Assembly: GCA_015832175.1 (NCBI GenBank)
Contig: WJXW01000011.1
Span: forward strand, 930,001-994,000
Length of the DNA: 64,000 nucleotides
Direction of reading: 5' to 3'
Source: Paraphaeosphaeria minitans
Taxonomy: Eukaryota > Ascomycota > Dothideomycetes > Pleosporales > Didymosphaeriaceae
Shown here in pieces: positions 32,952 to 41,622 of the stretch; the first letter of the stretch is position 1; every line of letters starts with the position of its first letter. A model generated the notes under the pieces. It was not told where the DNA came from, ran no database searches, and saw nothing but the letters and a program-made list of their open reading frames with translations. Both the position numbers and the translations under genes were made by a program.

Positions 32952-34685
32952 TCAGCGGGTGCCTTCGTAGACGATGGGCTGGAGGTGGACGAGTCCGTCT
33001 GGGCCCTGGGAGATGTTTTTGTCCATCTGCCTGGAGGGGCTGACATCTGATTGTTCGGCGTGCTGATGGGCTGCGAGCTGCGAGAGTGCGGTATTGATTG
33101 ATGCTAACTCTTCTTCCAAGGTCCGGTGGGCACCGGAAGACTTCGCGTACTTGGGCGACAGCGCCGTCTTCTCCTTCGGCGACTTGGTAGGCAGAACTTC
33201 AGCCGCCGTGATAGGAGCCTTCTCGACTAGGAGGCCGTCCTCGACGTCTGTCTCGTACATGGCGTGGCGACGTGTTCGGTACTTCTTGTCTGTCAGGACG
33301 GAATCGGAGTTGGAATTGAAATCGCTGTTGGACTTGAGCTTAAGCTTGGTGAGGCAGGTCAAGTCGGGAGGTATGTACTCCATCGTCTCGTGGATATCGT
33401 CCTCCTCGTAATCATCGACGTATTTGGATACTCCGTTGGTCGCCGCGCGGAGTTCGATGCGCTTTTCGTTGGATGCATTGCGCTCTGCGATGCGCTTCTT
33501 CTCGAACTCTTTGCGCACCACGCTGGGATCTTCCCCTTCTCGTTTGTCGGCTGCGATTTCTGTTAGCAGGTTACTTCGTCCAAACTCCACCGAATCTTCT
33601 TCGTAAGGCGTGCTCTGCATCTTCTCGTCGACAGCCACGGCCTTCAGCAGGTCAGTCAAGGCAGAGCTGTCGACGGGCTTAGAGTGTGGCAGAACGGGTC
33701 CGCCTCTCTTCATGGTCGGCACGGTAGGGTCCTCTTCCTCCACATACGAGCTCACCGGGTTCCATATGACGGTCTCGACACTTGAGACGCTATCCAAGCT
33801 CATGCTACGTGCCCTCTCTAGCCTTCTACTTTCGGCCCGCTCTTTACGACCACGCTCACGCTTCTCCCTGCGCTCTCTTCGCGATTTGTGACGTTCTTCT
33901 TTCTCGTCCTCCAATGACGTAATGGCGTACTTCTCCGCCTGGAACATTTTCTTCATATACAGGTCCTCTTGCCTCTTCCGCTCTCTCGCCGCCTCCATGG
34001 TTTCCTTCTGCACGTCTCCGAATGTAGGAGCCGACTTCTCTAGCTCGCGGAAGAAACTCCACCGCTCAGTCGTCTCGAGATACCAGTGTCGTATTGCCGA
34101 GCTCTCCGAAGGGGGATAGAGTCTGTCGATGTAGTTGCGCACGAAGTTCTGGCCCATCTCGCGCTGGATTGGCGAGTCGACTGAGAAATTGTGCCACACG
34201 CCTTTGATCTCGAAGAGCGTGACGGGCATGCCAATCATGAGCGTGGTCTGGATGTGCATGTACAGGGCTTCGATGCCCTTCGGCGGCAGCACCAGGGCCA
34301 TCCATGCCTTGTGGATTGCTATGCTTACAGACAGACTCGGCATCATCTGGAACATTTGGTAGTCCCCTGTGGGAGTCTTGATGTGCGCAAGCTGCATCAT
34401 GCGCGCAAGGATGTATCCTAGGCCTTCGAGTTCCATGTCAGCGAGGATGTTGATGCCAACGTAGGGCGTCCGTAAGGACATGCGGATGGCGGACGTGCTG
34501 AGTTCCTCGGGCGGTGGTAGAAGCCATTTGAGGAGGACGGGAGCAAAGTGGAGGACAAGGGTGAGAGGGATGTTGGTTGGAAGTTCAGAGAACAGGTCGA
34601 GGTCGTTGATGCCGAAGAGGACAAAGGGTGGTGAGGTAACGTTCTTGGGCAGAGGCGAGGCAGGGAATTGGAGCATGTAAGACAT
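32952..34685 (-). CDS. Uncharacterised 577-aa protein with charged coil region
   Basis: Single-exon frame starting MSYMLQFPASPLPKN. Residues 1-225 look globular, with hydrophobic helices (PLTLVLHFAPVLLKWLLP, SVSIAIHKAWMALVLPP, LEGLGYILARMMQLAHI) and WYLETTERWSFFRELE. Residues about 230-305 are very rich in Arg, Glu and Lys and probably helical (ARERKRQEDLYMKKMF, RREKRERGRKERAESRRLE). The C-terminal half is disordered with many Ser and Asp, ending in a short coil (TLEEELASINTALSQLAAHQ). I do not recognise a family. The continuous frame and normal codon character make it a real gene. The next gene upstream is divergent at 35367. Confidence 0.75.
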   Translation of the reverse strand: MSYMLQFPASPLPKNVTSPPFVLFGINDLDLFSELPTNIPLTLVLHFAPVLLKWLLPPPEELSTSAIRMSLRTPYVGINILADMELEGLGYILARMMQLAHIKTPTGDYQMFQMMPSLSVSIAIHKAWMALVLPPKGIEALYMHIQTTLMIGMPVTLFEIKGVWHNFSVDSPIQREMGQNFVRNYIDRLYPPSESSAIRHWYLETTERWSFFRELEKSAPTFGDVQKETMEAARERKRQEDLYMKKMFQAEKYAITSLEDEKEERHKSRRERREKRERGRKERAESRRLERARSMSLDSVSSVETVIWNPVSSYVEEEDPTVPTMKRGGPVLPHSKPVDSSALTDLLKAVAVDEKMQSTPYEEDSVEFGRSNLLTEIAADKREGEDPSVVRKEFEKKRIAERNASNEKRIELRAATNGVSKYVDDYEEDDIHETMEYIPPDLTCLTKLKLKSNSDFNSNSDSVLTDKKYRTRRHAMYETDVEDGLLVEKAPITAAEVLPTKSPKEKTALSPKYAKSSGAHRTLEEELASINTALSQLAAHQHAEQSDVSPSRQMDKNISQGPDGLVHLQPIVYEGTR

Positions 34686-35366
34686 GGCGGCTTCAGGCTT
34701 GTCTGCAAACGATGGCTCGCTCCGTTGTCAATCGAGACTGGTTGGGTTTCGGTGTCAATCGATACTGGTTTGGTTTTCGGTGTTTGTGCACCGAGATGTT
34801 GGGAAGTTCTGCGGCCAGACGACCCGGTGAGATGGAAGGTGGGTTTGGTCTGCGTGTCCAAAGATTGGCAAAAATGATGTTGGGTCTTGCTCTTGGTAAG
34901 CAATTGGCTGATGCACCCAGGCAGACACTTTACGTGCCTTGCGAGCGGTCTCCAGAGTAACCTCGCGGCGACGTAAGCGGGTTGCAGGTGCGTCGAGAGA
35001 GCGAGCGCACGAGTCGGTTTGATCCGGTGCGGCAAACACGGGACTGGACACGGTTGCCTCAGCACCTGCTTTCACTGGGATTGAACAGATGGCGTGCTGA
35101 AAGAATACAGATTCAAGAAGTGGGATCGTGCATTCAGGAACAGCTGGCTGGAGCACAAATGAATGAAGGTGAAGAAGCACGACTGGAGCAGAGGTGATTT
35201 AACTGCCTGCTCAGACGACCTCTCAAAGATAGCTAGCCTCGTTCCCGCTTGTACATAAGAAGACGCTGTCGCTCTATCTCAGGGCAACCACGCGCCCGGG
35301 TTCGCACCTTCCCCAACTTCCTCAACACTCGACGCCAGCCAAACAAACCGCCCGCACCCACTTTGC
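34686..35366. promoter_or_regulatory. Divergent promoter region
   Basis: 680 bp between two divergent genes. A short direct repeat, GTGTCAATCGATACTGG against TTGTCAATCGAGACTGG, lies at about 34724-34765. No reading frame with coding character. Confidence 0.5.
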
Positions 35367-37595
35367 ATGCTCAAATCCATGGGCGAAGTACCGGAACGAC
35401 TCTTCATGTCCGCCGCAGCTGGAGATGTGGCATTTGCCGTCTCCAGTGAGAATGGGGACAACGCAAAGGGCAAAGAACTTGTTGGATTCCGTTCACGTAA
35501 GACGCGCTCGCCCACTCCCTCACCGCCGCCGCTCTTTACCTTCGGCAAGAAGGATTCCCGCACCACCTGGCATAGACAAGCTACTAGTGAACAGAACTAC
35601 GTCCAGCTCGTTGTGGAGCGCGAAGGCTTTCCTAACGGCGCCATCATCGCCGACCGCCTCGATCCGCGCCTGCTATTTCAGGTGGCTCCAGGTCTCAAGA
35701 AGCGACTGGAGGGCCGTCGCATCTTTGTGCCGCCGGCATCATGTCTGGACGAGGACACCATCGAGTCTGTAGTGTTCGGTCTCTTGCGCTGCGCGAAAGA
35801 AGGAATACCTGTTCCCGCGCCGGTGGAGAACAAGTCCGTCCGTATGATAATGATGCACTGCGTTCTGGTATTCTTCGACATGGAAAAGGAAGCTCGAAGT
35901 TTGGAAGCCAAGTTGTGGGATTCGTTCCAGCAGGTGAAGCTCACGCCCATGGATGTGCTCTGGATCTGGGACACGTTTAGTGGACGAGTTCAGTCTGAGC
36001 CCTACACTGCGCCATTTTCCCACCAGTACGTGCAGATGATGGCCTGGCAGATCTTGAATCTGGACGCGGTAGGTTTGCTGGACGACGATATCCGCCATCT
36101 AATCGAGCTGGAAAAAGAGCCAAAGTACTTCACTCAGACAATGGAGGCGCGCTTCATCACTCATCGCTTGGGCAAGGATCCTCTTGCTCCAGAAACGAAG
36201 ACAAAGGTGCCTTTGATACCTCAGGCCACTGAGAGTGAGATACCGAGCGGCATGGCGAAAGGCACTGTCGATACTCAGAAGAACAAATCAGAGCCCAAGG
36301 TTGCGAAACAAGCACGCCAGGCGTCCACAAACCATGAGCCGAAGCCTAGCAATCTGAAGTCGATCAAGCCACTGCTGTGTATTAAAGCGCCAGCATTCAA
36401 GTTGGCGGGGCTCACTGATGTGTTCAAGTCGCCTCCACCACGCCCGACGCCTCTTGGAACGTCAGATAGCTCGACTACGAAAACACTATCAGCCCCTCCG
36501 AAGTTCAACTTCTCTCGCGCATCGACGAACATCGTAGCGGATTCAGAAGCAGCCTCGCAGAATACTGCGCAAGCCGGCGCGAAGCGATCTGGTATGTTCA
36601 CAGGTAATGCGAACGGCGGGAAGGAGAACCAGATGACCTCGAATGCACAAACATTCAATGCAATCTCCGCTGGATTCCGTTTCAAGACGAGCGGGGCGGA
36701 TGCTTCCAATCTGGCAATATCGAACACGGCCACTATTCCATCATCTTCATCGTCAAGGAGTGGTGTTGCCACAACATCTCAACATCTGCGCGATGCTTTT
36801 GGTCAACCTTTGGCTGGCCCACCTGCTCAAACTAGGAAACAGCCACCTTTCTTTCCCAACTTCGGGTTGGAAGCTCCTGGTATTACCCAACCCACTAACA
36901 GCGCATCTTCTCAGCCTACTGTTGGACTAGGAGTTTCCGGAGGGTCAACCTCCAATCTTTTCAGCGGTCCTAATCCATCACGGACTGTTACCCCAACACC
37001 CTCAACTCAGACTCCAGCTTTGAACACGTTTAACCTTTTTGCCACACCGAACACCCGCTTTCAGACTGCAGCGCCATCTCAAGCTCCACCTAACACAGGC
37101 TTCAGTGGATTCGGTGGTGCTGCTGCAGCGTCTTCAGGAACTTCTCAGGGTCAGCTTTCTACCGCCGACAACACATTCAATATGCCCACGTCGAACGCAT
37201 CTTCCACAACTGCGTTTGGCACACCTGCGCCGAACCCTCCAAGTAATGCCGGTTGGTTCGGAGCCTCTTTGAATAGCTTCATCCAACCAACACCAAACAC
37301 TCCAGCGCCTGACAACAGCGGCTTTCGTGTGAACACCAACTTCGGCGGCCAATCCCAGCAGCCGGACGCATTTAGTCAATCTCAGTTTGGCGCTCAGTCC
37401 CAGCCTCAGCAACCATCTGCTATCAACTTTCCCAACTCGTTAGCTAATCCAGCAAACAGCGGTGGGGCTGGTGGCAACCCGTTCGCGTTCCAGGGTAACG
37501 CTGGTGGTGGTGCAGGTGGCTCCCCAAGCGGTGCGACGGGTGGTGGGATGGTGCGGAGGATTGCGAAGGCGACTGGGCCGAAGCGTAGGCGGTAA
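35367..37595 (+). CDS. FG-repeat protein, nucleoporin-like, with unknown N-terminal domain
   Basis: Single-exon frame of 742 aa. The C-terminal 350 residues are Ser/Thr/Asn/Gln/Pro-rich with scattered FG or FG-like dipeptides (SGFGGAA, TAFGTPAP, WFGAS, NFGGQ, QFGAQ, NPFAFQG), followed by a basic end GGGMVRRIAKATGPKRRR. This mix is typical of nuclear basket FG nucleoporins, and the basic tail could be an NLS. The N-terminal part (about 60-270) is folded (YVQLVVEREGFPNGAIIADR, LDEDTIESVVFGLLRCAKEG, IIMMHCVLVFFDMEKEARSL) and I do not recognise it. Alternative starts are the ATGs at 35379 and 35406. Calling it a nucleoporin is inference; other FG/FG-like disordered proteins exist. Confidence 0.65.
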   Translation: MLKSMGEVPERLFMSAAAGDVAFAVSSENGDNAKGKELVGFRSRKTRSPTPSPPPLFTFGKKDSRTTWHRQATSEQNYVQLVVEREGFPNGAIIADRLDPRLLFQVAPGLKKRLEGRRIFVPPASCLDEDTIESVVFGLLRCAKEGIPVPAPVENKSVRMIMMHCVLVFFDMEKEARSLEAKLWDSFQQVKLTPMDVLWIWDTFSGRVQSEPYTAPFSHQYVQMMAWQILNLDAVGLLDDDIRHLIELEKEPKYFTQTMEARFITHRLGKDPLAPETKTKVPLIPQATESEIPSGMAKGTVDTQKNKSEPKVAKQARQASTNHEPKPSNLKSIKPLLCIKAPAFKLAGLTDVFKSPPPRPTPLGTSDSSTTKTLSAPPKFNFSRASTNIVADSEAASQNTAQAGAKRSGMFTGNANGGKENQMTSNAQTFNAISAGFRFKTSGADASNLAISNTATIPSSSSSRSGVATTSQHLRDAFGQPLAGPPAQTRKQPPFFPNFGLEAPGITQPTNSASSQPTVGLGVSGGSTSNLFSGPNPSRTVTPTPSTQTPALNTFNLFATPNTRFQTAAPSQAPPNTGFSGFGGAAAASSGTSQGQLSTADNTFNMPTSNASSTTAFGTPAPNPPSNAGWFGASLNSFIQPTPNTPAPDNSGFRVNTNFGGQSQQPDAFSQSQFGAQSQPQQPSAINFPNSLANPANSGGAGGNPFAFQGNAGGGAGGSPSGATGGGMVRRIAKATGPKRRR

Positions 37596-37955
37596 AGAGC
37601 GCGTGGCTAGTAGGAAAGAGTGACGTGAAGTTGCGATCGTTTGATGTGAGCCGAGTCGGGGGGATGTCAAGTCACGTGGAAACTGCAAACGAGTAGATAA
37701 CATGGTGTTGCGAAATGCCGAAATGTAGTTCCAGTCGCAGTTCCAATCTGAGTGGTTGCGAAAATCAAAATCATATGCATACGAACCACCCCTATTCCAG
37801 TATGACGACGATTGTATATTCTGGTGACGATAGAGCTGTGTTTGCTTAAACATATGAGTTCTCAAAATGTCTTGACCGAGTATGTAAACGAGTGACTGGC
37901 CAACTCATCTCCTCTTCTGCACTCACCAAGCTCAAGTCGAGGCATAAGCAACCAC
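37596..37955. other. Convergent intergenic region
   Basis: 360 bp between the FG protein and NMT1 stops. No feature seen. Confidence 0.5.
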
Positions 37956-39121
37956 CTACACCTCCTTCCTAGCCGCAGCACCAACGACCGTCTTCGCGGC
38001 ACTCTCAAGCCGTTTAAACCCTCCACTCTCTTTGACCCCCTGCTGCAGCACAACCATCCTCTTCTGGTCGCCCGTAGGATCCGCACTATCAGCCTCCAGA
38101 CCCCATCCCAAATACTCATTGGTATAGTTCGGCGTGAACCCCTCCCCTAGCACGCCCAGCCTCTTCCCGTAGCGCGTGACCTTGTCCCAGTCGCGGCGCA
38201 CATTCTGCAAATCCGGCGAGAAATACGCGAAGCTGCGCTCGAAGATCTTGCGGTTCGTCGGGGTGTCCATGGCGCTCTTGAAAGCGCAGAACTCGCTCCA
38301 CGCGGCGTCGGGCGAGGCCAGCACGAAGTCGGTCGCGCGCTTGCAGGCGCGCAGGAAGGCGCGGACGCGCTCGGGATTCGCGGCGAGGAAGGCGTCGTTG
38401 GCGATGTACAGGATGCTGCAGAAGCAGCAGCACCCGAGCTGCGCCAGCTCGTCGATGCGCAGCATGTGCACTTGGTCGGGCGCCCGGCCGGCCGCGGTGA
38501 GCCAGGCTTCCAGCTCCACCATCTGCACGTTCTCGAGGCCGATGCCGGCGTCGATGTCGCCGTTGATGATGCTCTTGGTGACGTTCATGCCCACGCGCAC
38601 GGCGGTGTAGTCGGTGGGCTGCATGCCGTAGTGCGCGGTGAGCTCGTCGAGCTGGATCTTGCCGAACTCGCCGACGTAGCCGATCTTCTTGCCTCTGAGC
38701 GTGGTGAAGTCGGAAGTGATGCCGCTGCTGGTGAGATACACGATGCCGGTGAAGGGCTCGTTGAGGAGGGAGCCAATGGATGTCACGGGGAAGGAGCGCG
38801 CGGCGGCGGCAAGCGTGTGGATCATGGCTTTGAAGCCGAGATCGACTTTGCCAGTGCCGATGATCTCGGTGACGTCCTGTTCAAGTCGGTCAGCGATGTG
38901 GAAGGAAGTAGATGAGAGAGGGAAGAGGTACGCTGGGATCGTTGGGCTCGAGGAGCGCGACTTGGATGCCTTCGTCCTTGAAGTAACCCTTGCTCTGGGC
39001 GAGGTAGAGGGGGGCGTGGTACGGCGTGGCGTGCCTGTCCGGCATCAGTCCTGCTCATGTAAACGACAGCATCATGTGCGACAGACCAGTTGGTCAAGAA
39101 GGTTATCTTGTCAGTAGACAT
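37956..39121 (-). CDS. NMT1: 4-amino-5-hydroxymethyl-2-methylpyrimidine phosphate synthase (thiamine synthesis)
   Basis: THI5/NMT1 makes the pyrimidine half of thiamine from PLP and its own active-site histidine, so it is a single-turnover suicide enzyme needing Fe. Model (352 aa): exons 39121-39087, 39034-38932 and 38876-37956. Splicing restores [18 protein letters not shown] and [20 protein letters not shown]. The PLP lysine Lys62 and donor histidine His66 (GFKAMIH) sit at the same numbers as in yeast Thi5, and the CCCFC iron motif is at 195-199. The C-terminus ([20 protein letters not shown]) is ordinary. Expression is very likely controlled by the TPP riboswitch in the 5'UTR intron (39366-39144). 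Called THI5 in yeast, nmt1 in fission yeast and Neurospora, thiA in Aspergillus. Confidence 0.97.
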
Positions 39122-39129
39122 GTTGGCTT

Positions 39130-39342
39130 TTATTCACGGAAAGCTAGGGAGATCAGTACGCAGAGGCGGAGATAGGGGATCAAGAAGCAGCTAGTCCTTT
39201 CGCTGGAATTATCCAGATCAAGTTTGAACGGTATGATCTCAGAACAAGCCCGTCTCCAGTCCACCGTAGCTGTCAGGAAAGGTGTGAATTCTCCGCCATG
39301 AGAGGAGAGACTGGAAACGAGGCCTGAACACCCGCCATGCAT
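39130..39342 (-). other. Upstream ORF overlapping the TPP aptamer
   Basis: The ATG at 39342 opens a 70-codon frame that runs through the whole aptamer and the predicted 3' splice site, stopping 9 nt before the NMT1 start. It exists only in transcripts that retain the intron or splice it inefficiently. In Neurospora NMT1, uORFs in TPP-bound mis-spliced mRNAs reduce translation; this frame fits that role. Confidence 0.5.
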
Positions 39343-39366
39343 GCTTCCGATTGTTCATGAGAATAC
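39144..39366 (-). other. Predicted 5'UTR intron of NMT1 carrying the riboswitch
   Basis: The donor CAG|GTATTC at 39366 and an acceptor TCCCTAG ending at 39144, with branch-like TACTGAT 8 nt upstream, delimit a 223-bp intron wholly within the 5'UTR. The aptamer lies inside. Alternative donors may exist; none was tested. Confidence 0.55.
39182..39350 (-). ncRNA. TPP riboswitch aptamer (eukaryotic, THI element)
   Basis: On the minus strand the conserved TPP-aptamer blocks occur in order. The 5' element GCGGGTGTTC is followed by a long P3 stem whose arms CAGGCCTCGTTTCCAGTC (from about 39327) and GACTGGAGACGGGCTTG (to about 39245) are complementary with G-U pairs. Then come TCTGAGATCATACC with the CTGAGA pyrimidine-sensing motif, and CTTGATCTGGATAATTCCAG plus CGAAAGGA, the pyrophosphate-sensing arm. 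P1 can form between GAAGCA (39347-39342) and TGCTTC (39189-39184). The extended P3 is typical for fungal NMT1 aptamers. In fungi TPP binding alters splicing of the surrounding intron and lowers expression. Confidence 0.93.
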
Positions 39367-40101
39367 CTGAGCTTGGCGCAACTTGACTGTGATAACCCCG
39401 ACACGCGAGGAGGAGGGGAATGATGCCCCAGTTGCTGCTTTCACGGCATCGTACCGGTTGGTGGTTGAAGCTGCGAGAAAGTTGCACGAGAAAAAGGTCG
39501 ATTGGAGTGTGGAGTTGAATTATTGTGGAATGAGTCTGAAGTTCTCATTTTATACTTCTTTTCTATCGCCGAGCATAGGTACCATGCGGGCCAGTAAATC
39601 ACTTATATGTACGTATGATTGTCATGCTGATGGTGGGGCAATGAGGGGTTCGAACCTTGTGCAGGGCCGTTCGTTGCAGTGGATCGCTTCTGATTTGTTG
39701 GTCTGGCGTTGGATGGGACCTCGATGAACGTCAGTTTAATTAATTGTTGCTTACAGGCCACTAGCCATAGAGCCGGTTGAATGAGTACCTTTGCAGGTAA
39801 CTAGTAGACTACAATGATGGTGGACAAGAGCTGTTGGCTTTTTCGTTCAATTTGATGTGCGTTGATGGGAGCGTCAGGACTGAGCGATGGCTTTAGGTGC
39901 GGTAGACCCTCATCTTTCGTAGGGATTGTTTTTCTAGAAAGATCTTTTCATGAGGCCGGTAGCTAGCTGTATTCGGAAGAGAACCTTTGAAAGTGTATAA
40001 ATGGGGTTGAAATCCAAGCGGGGAGCCACCCTTGAAGCTGACCATGTGAAGCAATGAGTGCGCTTGGATCCGAATAGGGATGTTGTAGGTAGCCGCGCGA
40101 A
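39367..40101. other. Intergenic / NMT1 promoter
   Basis: About 730 bp. No reading frame of note; holds the NMT1 promoter and leader upstream of the riboswitch intron. Confidence 0.5.
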
Positions 40102-40139
40102 AACGGGGCTTGGCATCCTTAACGGGGCTTGGCATCCTT
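40102..40139. repeat. Perfect 19-bp tandem duplication
   Basis: AACGGGGCTTGGCATCCTT occurs twice in direct succession (40102-40120, 40121-40139), 72 bp before the ATG of the tri-snRNP 27K gene. Confidence 0.95.
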
Positions 40140-40211
40140 CACTCTCTTGAATATCACCGTGCAGGCTGCGATTAGTCTCCAACAATCACCGCACACACAC
40201 ACAACCAAGCC

Positions 40212-40871
40212 ATGGCAGACGAAAGGCGCGACGGCGGAGATCGGATGCGCGATCGCCGAGACAGAGACGACATCCGAGACTCGCGAAACGGTGGTCGCGA
40301 CCGCGCAAATGCACCCGATGGCCGCTATCGTTCGCGCAGCCCGCGACGAGATGGCGGAGACCGACGCAGCGGCTACCGTGACCGCTCGCCGCCCGGCCGT
40401 GGTGGCGATCGAGGCAGAGGGAGAGGCCGAGGGGGCAGGGGGAGGGGCGGCTGGGATGGTGACCGCGGCGGCGACAGGCGGCAATATAACGACAGAGATG
40501 GCCGCGACCCTCGCTCCAACCGGGAACCGCCCACCGGGCCCCGCAGCGTCCCTTCAGGCCCCAGGCGGGACTTCAACTCCGGTGGCGCCCCCAAGCCTCC
40601 CGCCGATTCGCGCGCAGCGGCCAGCCCAGAAGCAGACGAAGACGTGAACATGGAGGAGCAGCCACAGCGGCAGCGACCCGAGGGCATGGACGATGACACT
40701 TGGGAAATGGCGCAAGCCATGGGCTTTGCGCGCTTCAAGAGCACCAAGAACACAAAGGTGCCTGGGAACGACAAGAACTACGGCGTGAGGAGGGAGAAGA
40801 AGATGGAGGCGAGACAGTATATGAACCGCCAAGGTGGATTTAACAGGCCGCTTTCGCCGTCGCACGGCTGA
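40212..40871 (+). CDS. U4/U6.U5 tri-snRNP 27 kDa protein (SNRNP27) homologue
   Basis: A spliceosomal tri-snRNP component. Single-exon frame of 219 aa with ATG in the good context AGCCATGG. Residues 1-110 are an RS/RGG-type tail ([40 protein letters not shown]). The conserved C-terminal domain spans about 156-219: MDDDTWEMAQAMGFARFKST, then NKNYGVR-like sequence and RQYMNRQGGFNRPLSPS, the hallmark of the 27K family. In the animal protein this domain contacts Prp8/Snu66 and affects 5' splice-site choice. Length is as expected. Confidence 0.93.
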   Translation: MADERRDGGDRMRDRRDRDDIRDSRNGGRDRANAPDGRYRSRSPRRDGGDRRSGYRDRSPPGRGGDRGRGRGRGGRGRGGWDGDRGGDRRQYNDRDGRDPRSNREPPTGPRSVPSGPRRDFNSGGAPKPPADSRAAASPEADEDVNMEEQPQRQRPEGMDDDTWEMAQAMGFARFKSTKNTKVPGNDKNYGVRREKKMEARQYMNRQGGFNRPLSPSHG

Positions 40872-41622
40872 AAGGGAAGACAAGCCGTCAGTCAACTTTC
40901 GCACCACCACAAAGCACAACTCCCACAATAGCATTCAGACCACCCATTGCTCCTGCAGGATGAATACCAAAGAGCCCAATAGTAGGACAAAGATTCGGGC
41001 GCATAGCTGCAATACCAAAGGCCATACAAGCTGGAACATGCGTAATCCGTCACACGCTGCAAGATACACTTTTCATACCCGCTTCACGAGCCAAGCACCC
41101 AAGCTACGTACGGCCTTCATTCGCCTTTTGTTTCACCTCGCGCATGTCGAACAGTCTGACAGATCGATACCAGAGACGAGCGGATCGGAGAGTTTGGTAG
41201 CGGAAGCTGAGTCAAATTCTGGGCTCGTCATGAATGTGTGCAGTTCTTTAGATGAGAGCAGTTCTTTCGGGCACTTCATTCTGCCTATGAAGCAGGCCAT
41301 AGATAAATGACATCGTTCGATTTTGGGTATACGCCTATATCTGGCTTTGGTAGTGCCACATAACCTTGCACACAGTAATCTGAATACCTCGACGCAGTCA
41401 ATGCTCTGATACTGCAGGTGGCTGATACAGCTGGCTGCACTAGAGCGTTGCATTCTCAGCTTGAGTTCTTTACACAAATGCGGTCACTGCGCCACAGTGT
41501 GGCACCCCCGAGTTCCCCACAGCCCATGCCGCGCGGCAAGTAGGTACAAGCGAGACATCAATGTGTCCAAAACCCCACTGCAGCTCGTCATCTACCACGA
41601 ACACGCGCCGCGATAAAGAAAC
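40872..41622. other. Intergenic
   Basis: 750 bp between two plus-strand genes; a 114-codon minus-strand frame (41133-41477) has no recognisable features. Promoter of the glucosidase lies at the right end. Confidence 0.5.

Noticed and set aside
39640..39670. tRNA T-arm-like GGGGTTCGAACC
   Set aside because: No matching acceptor stem, D-arm or anticodon arm could be folded around it.
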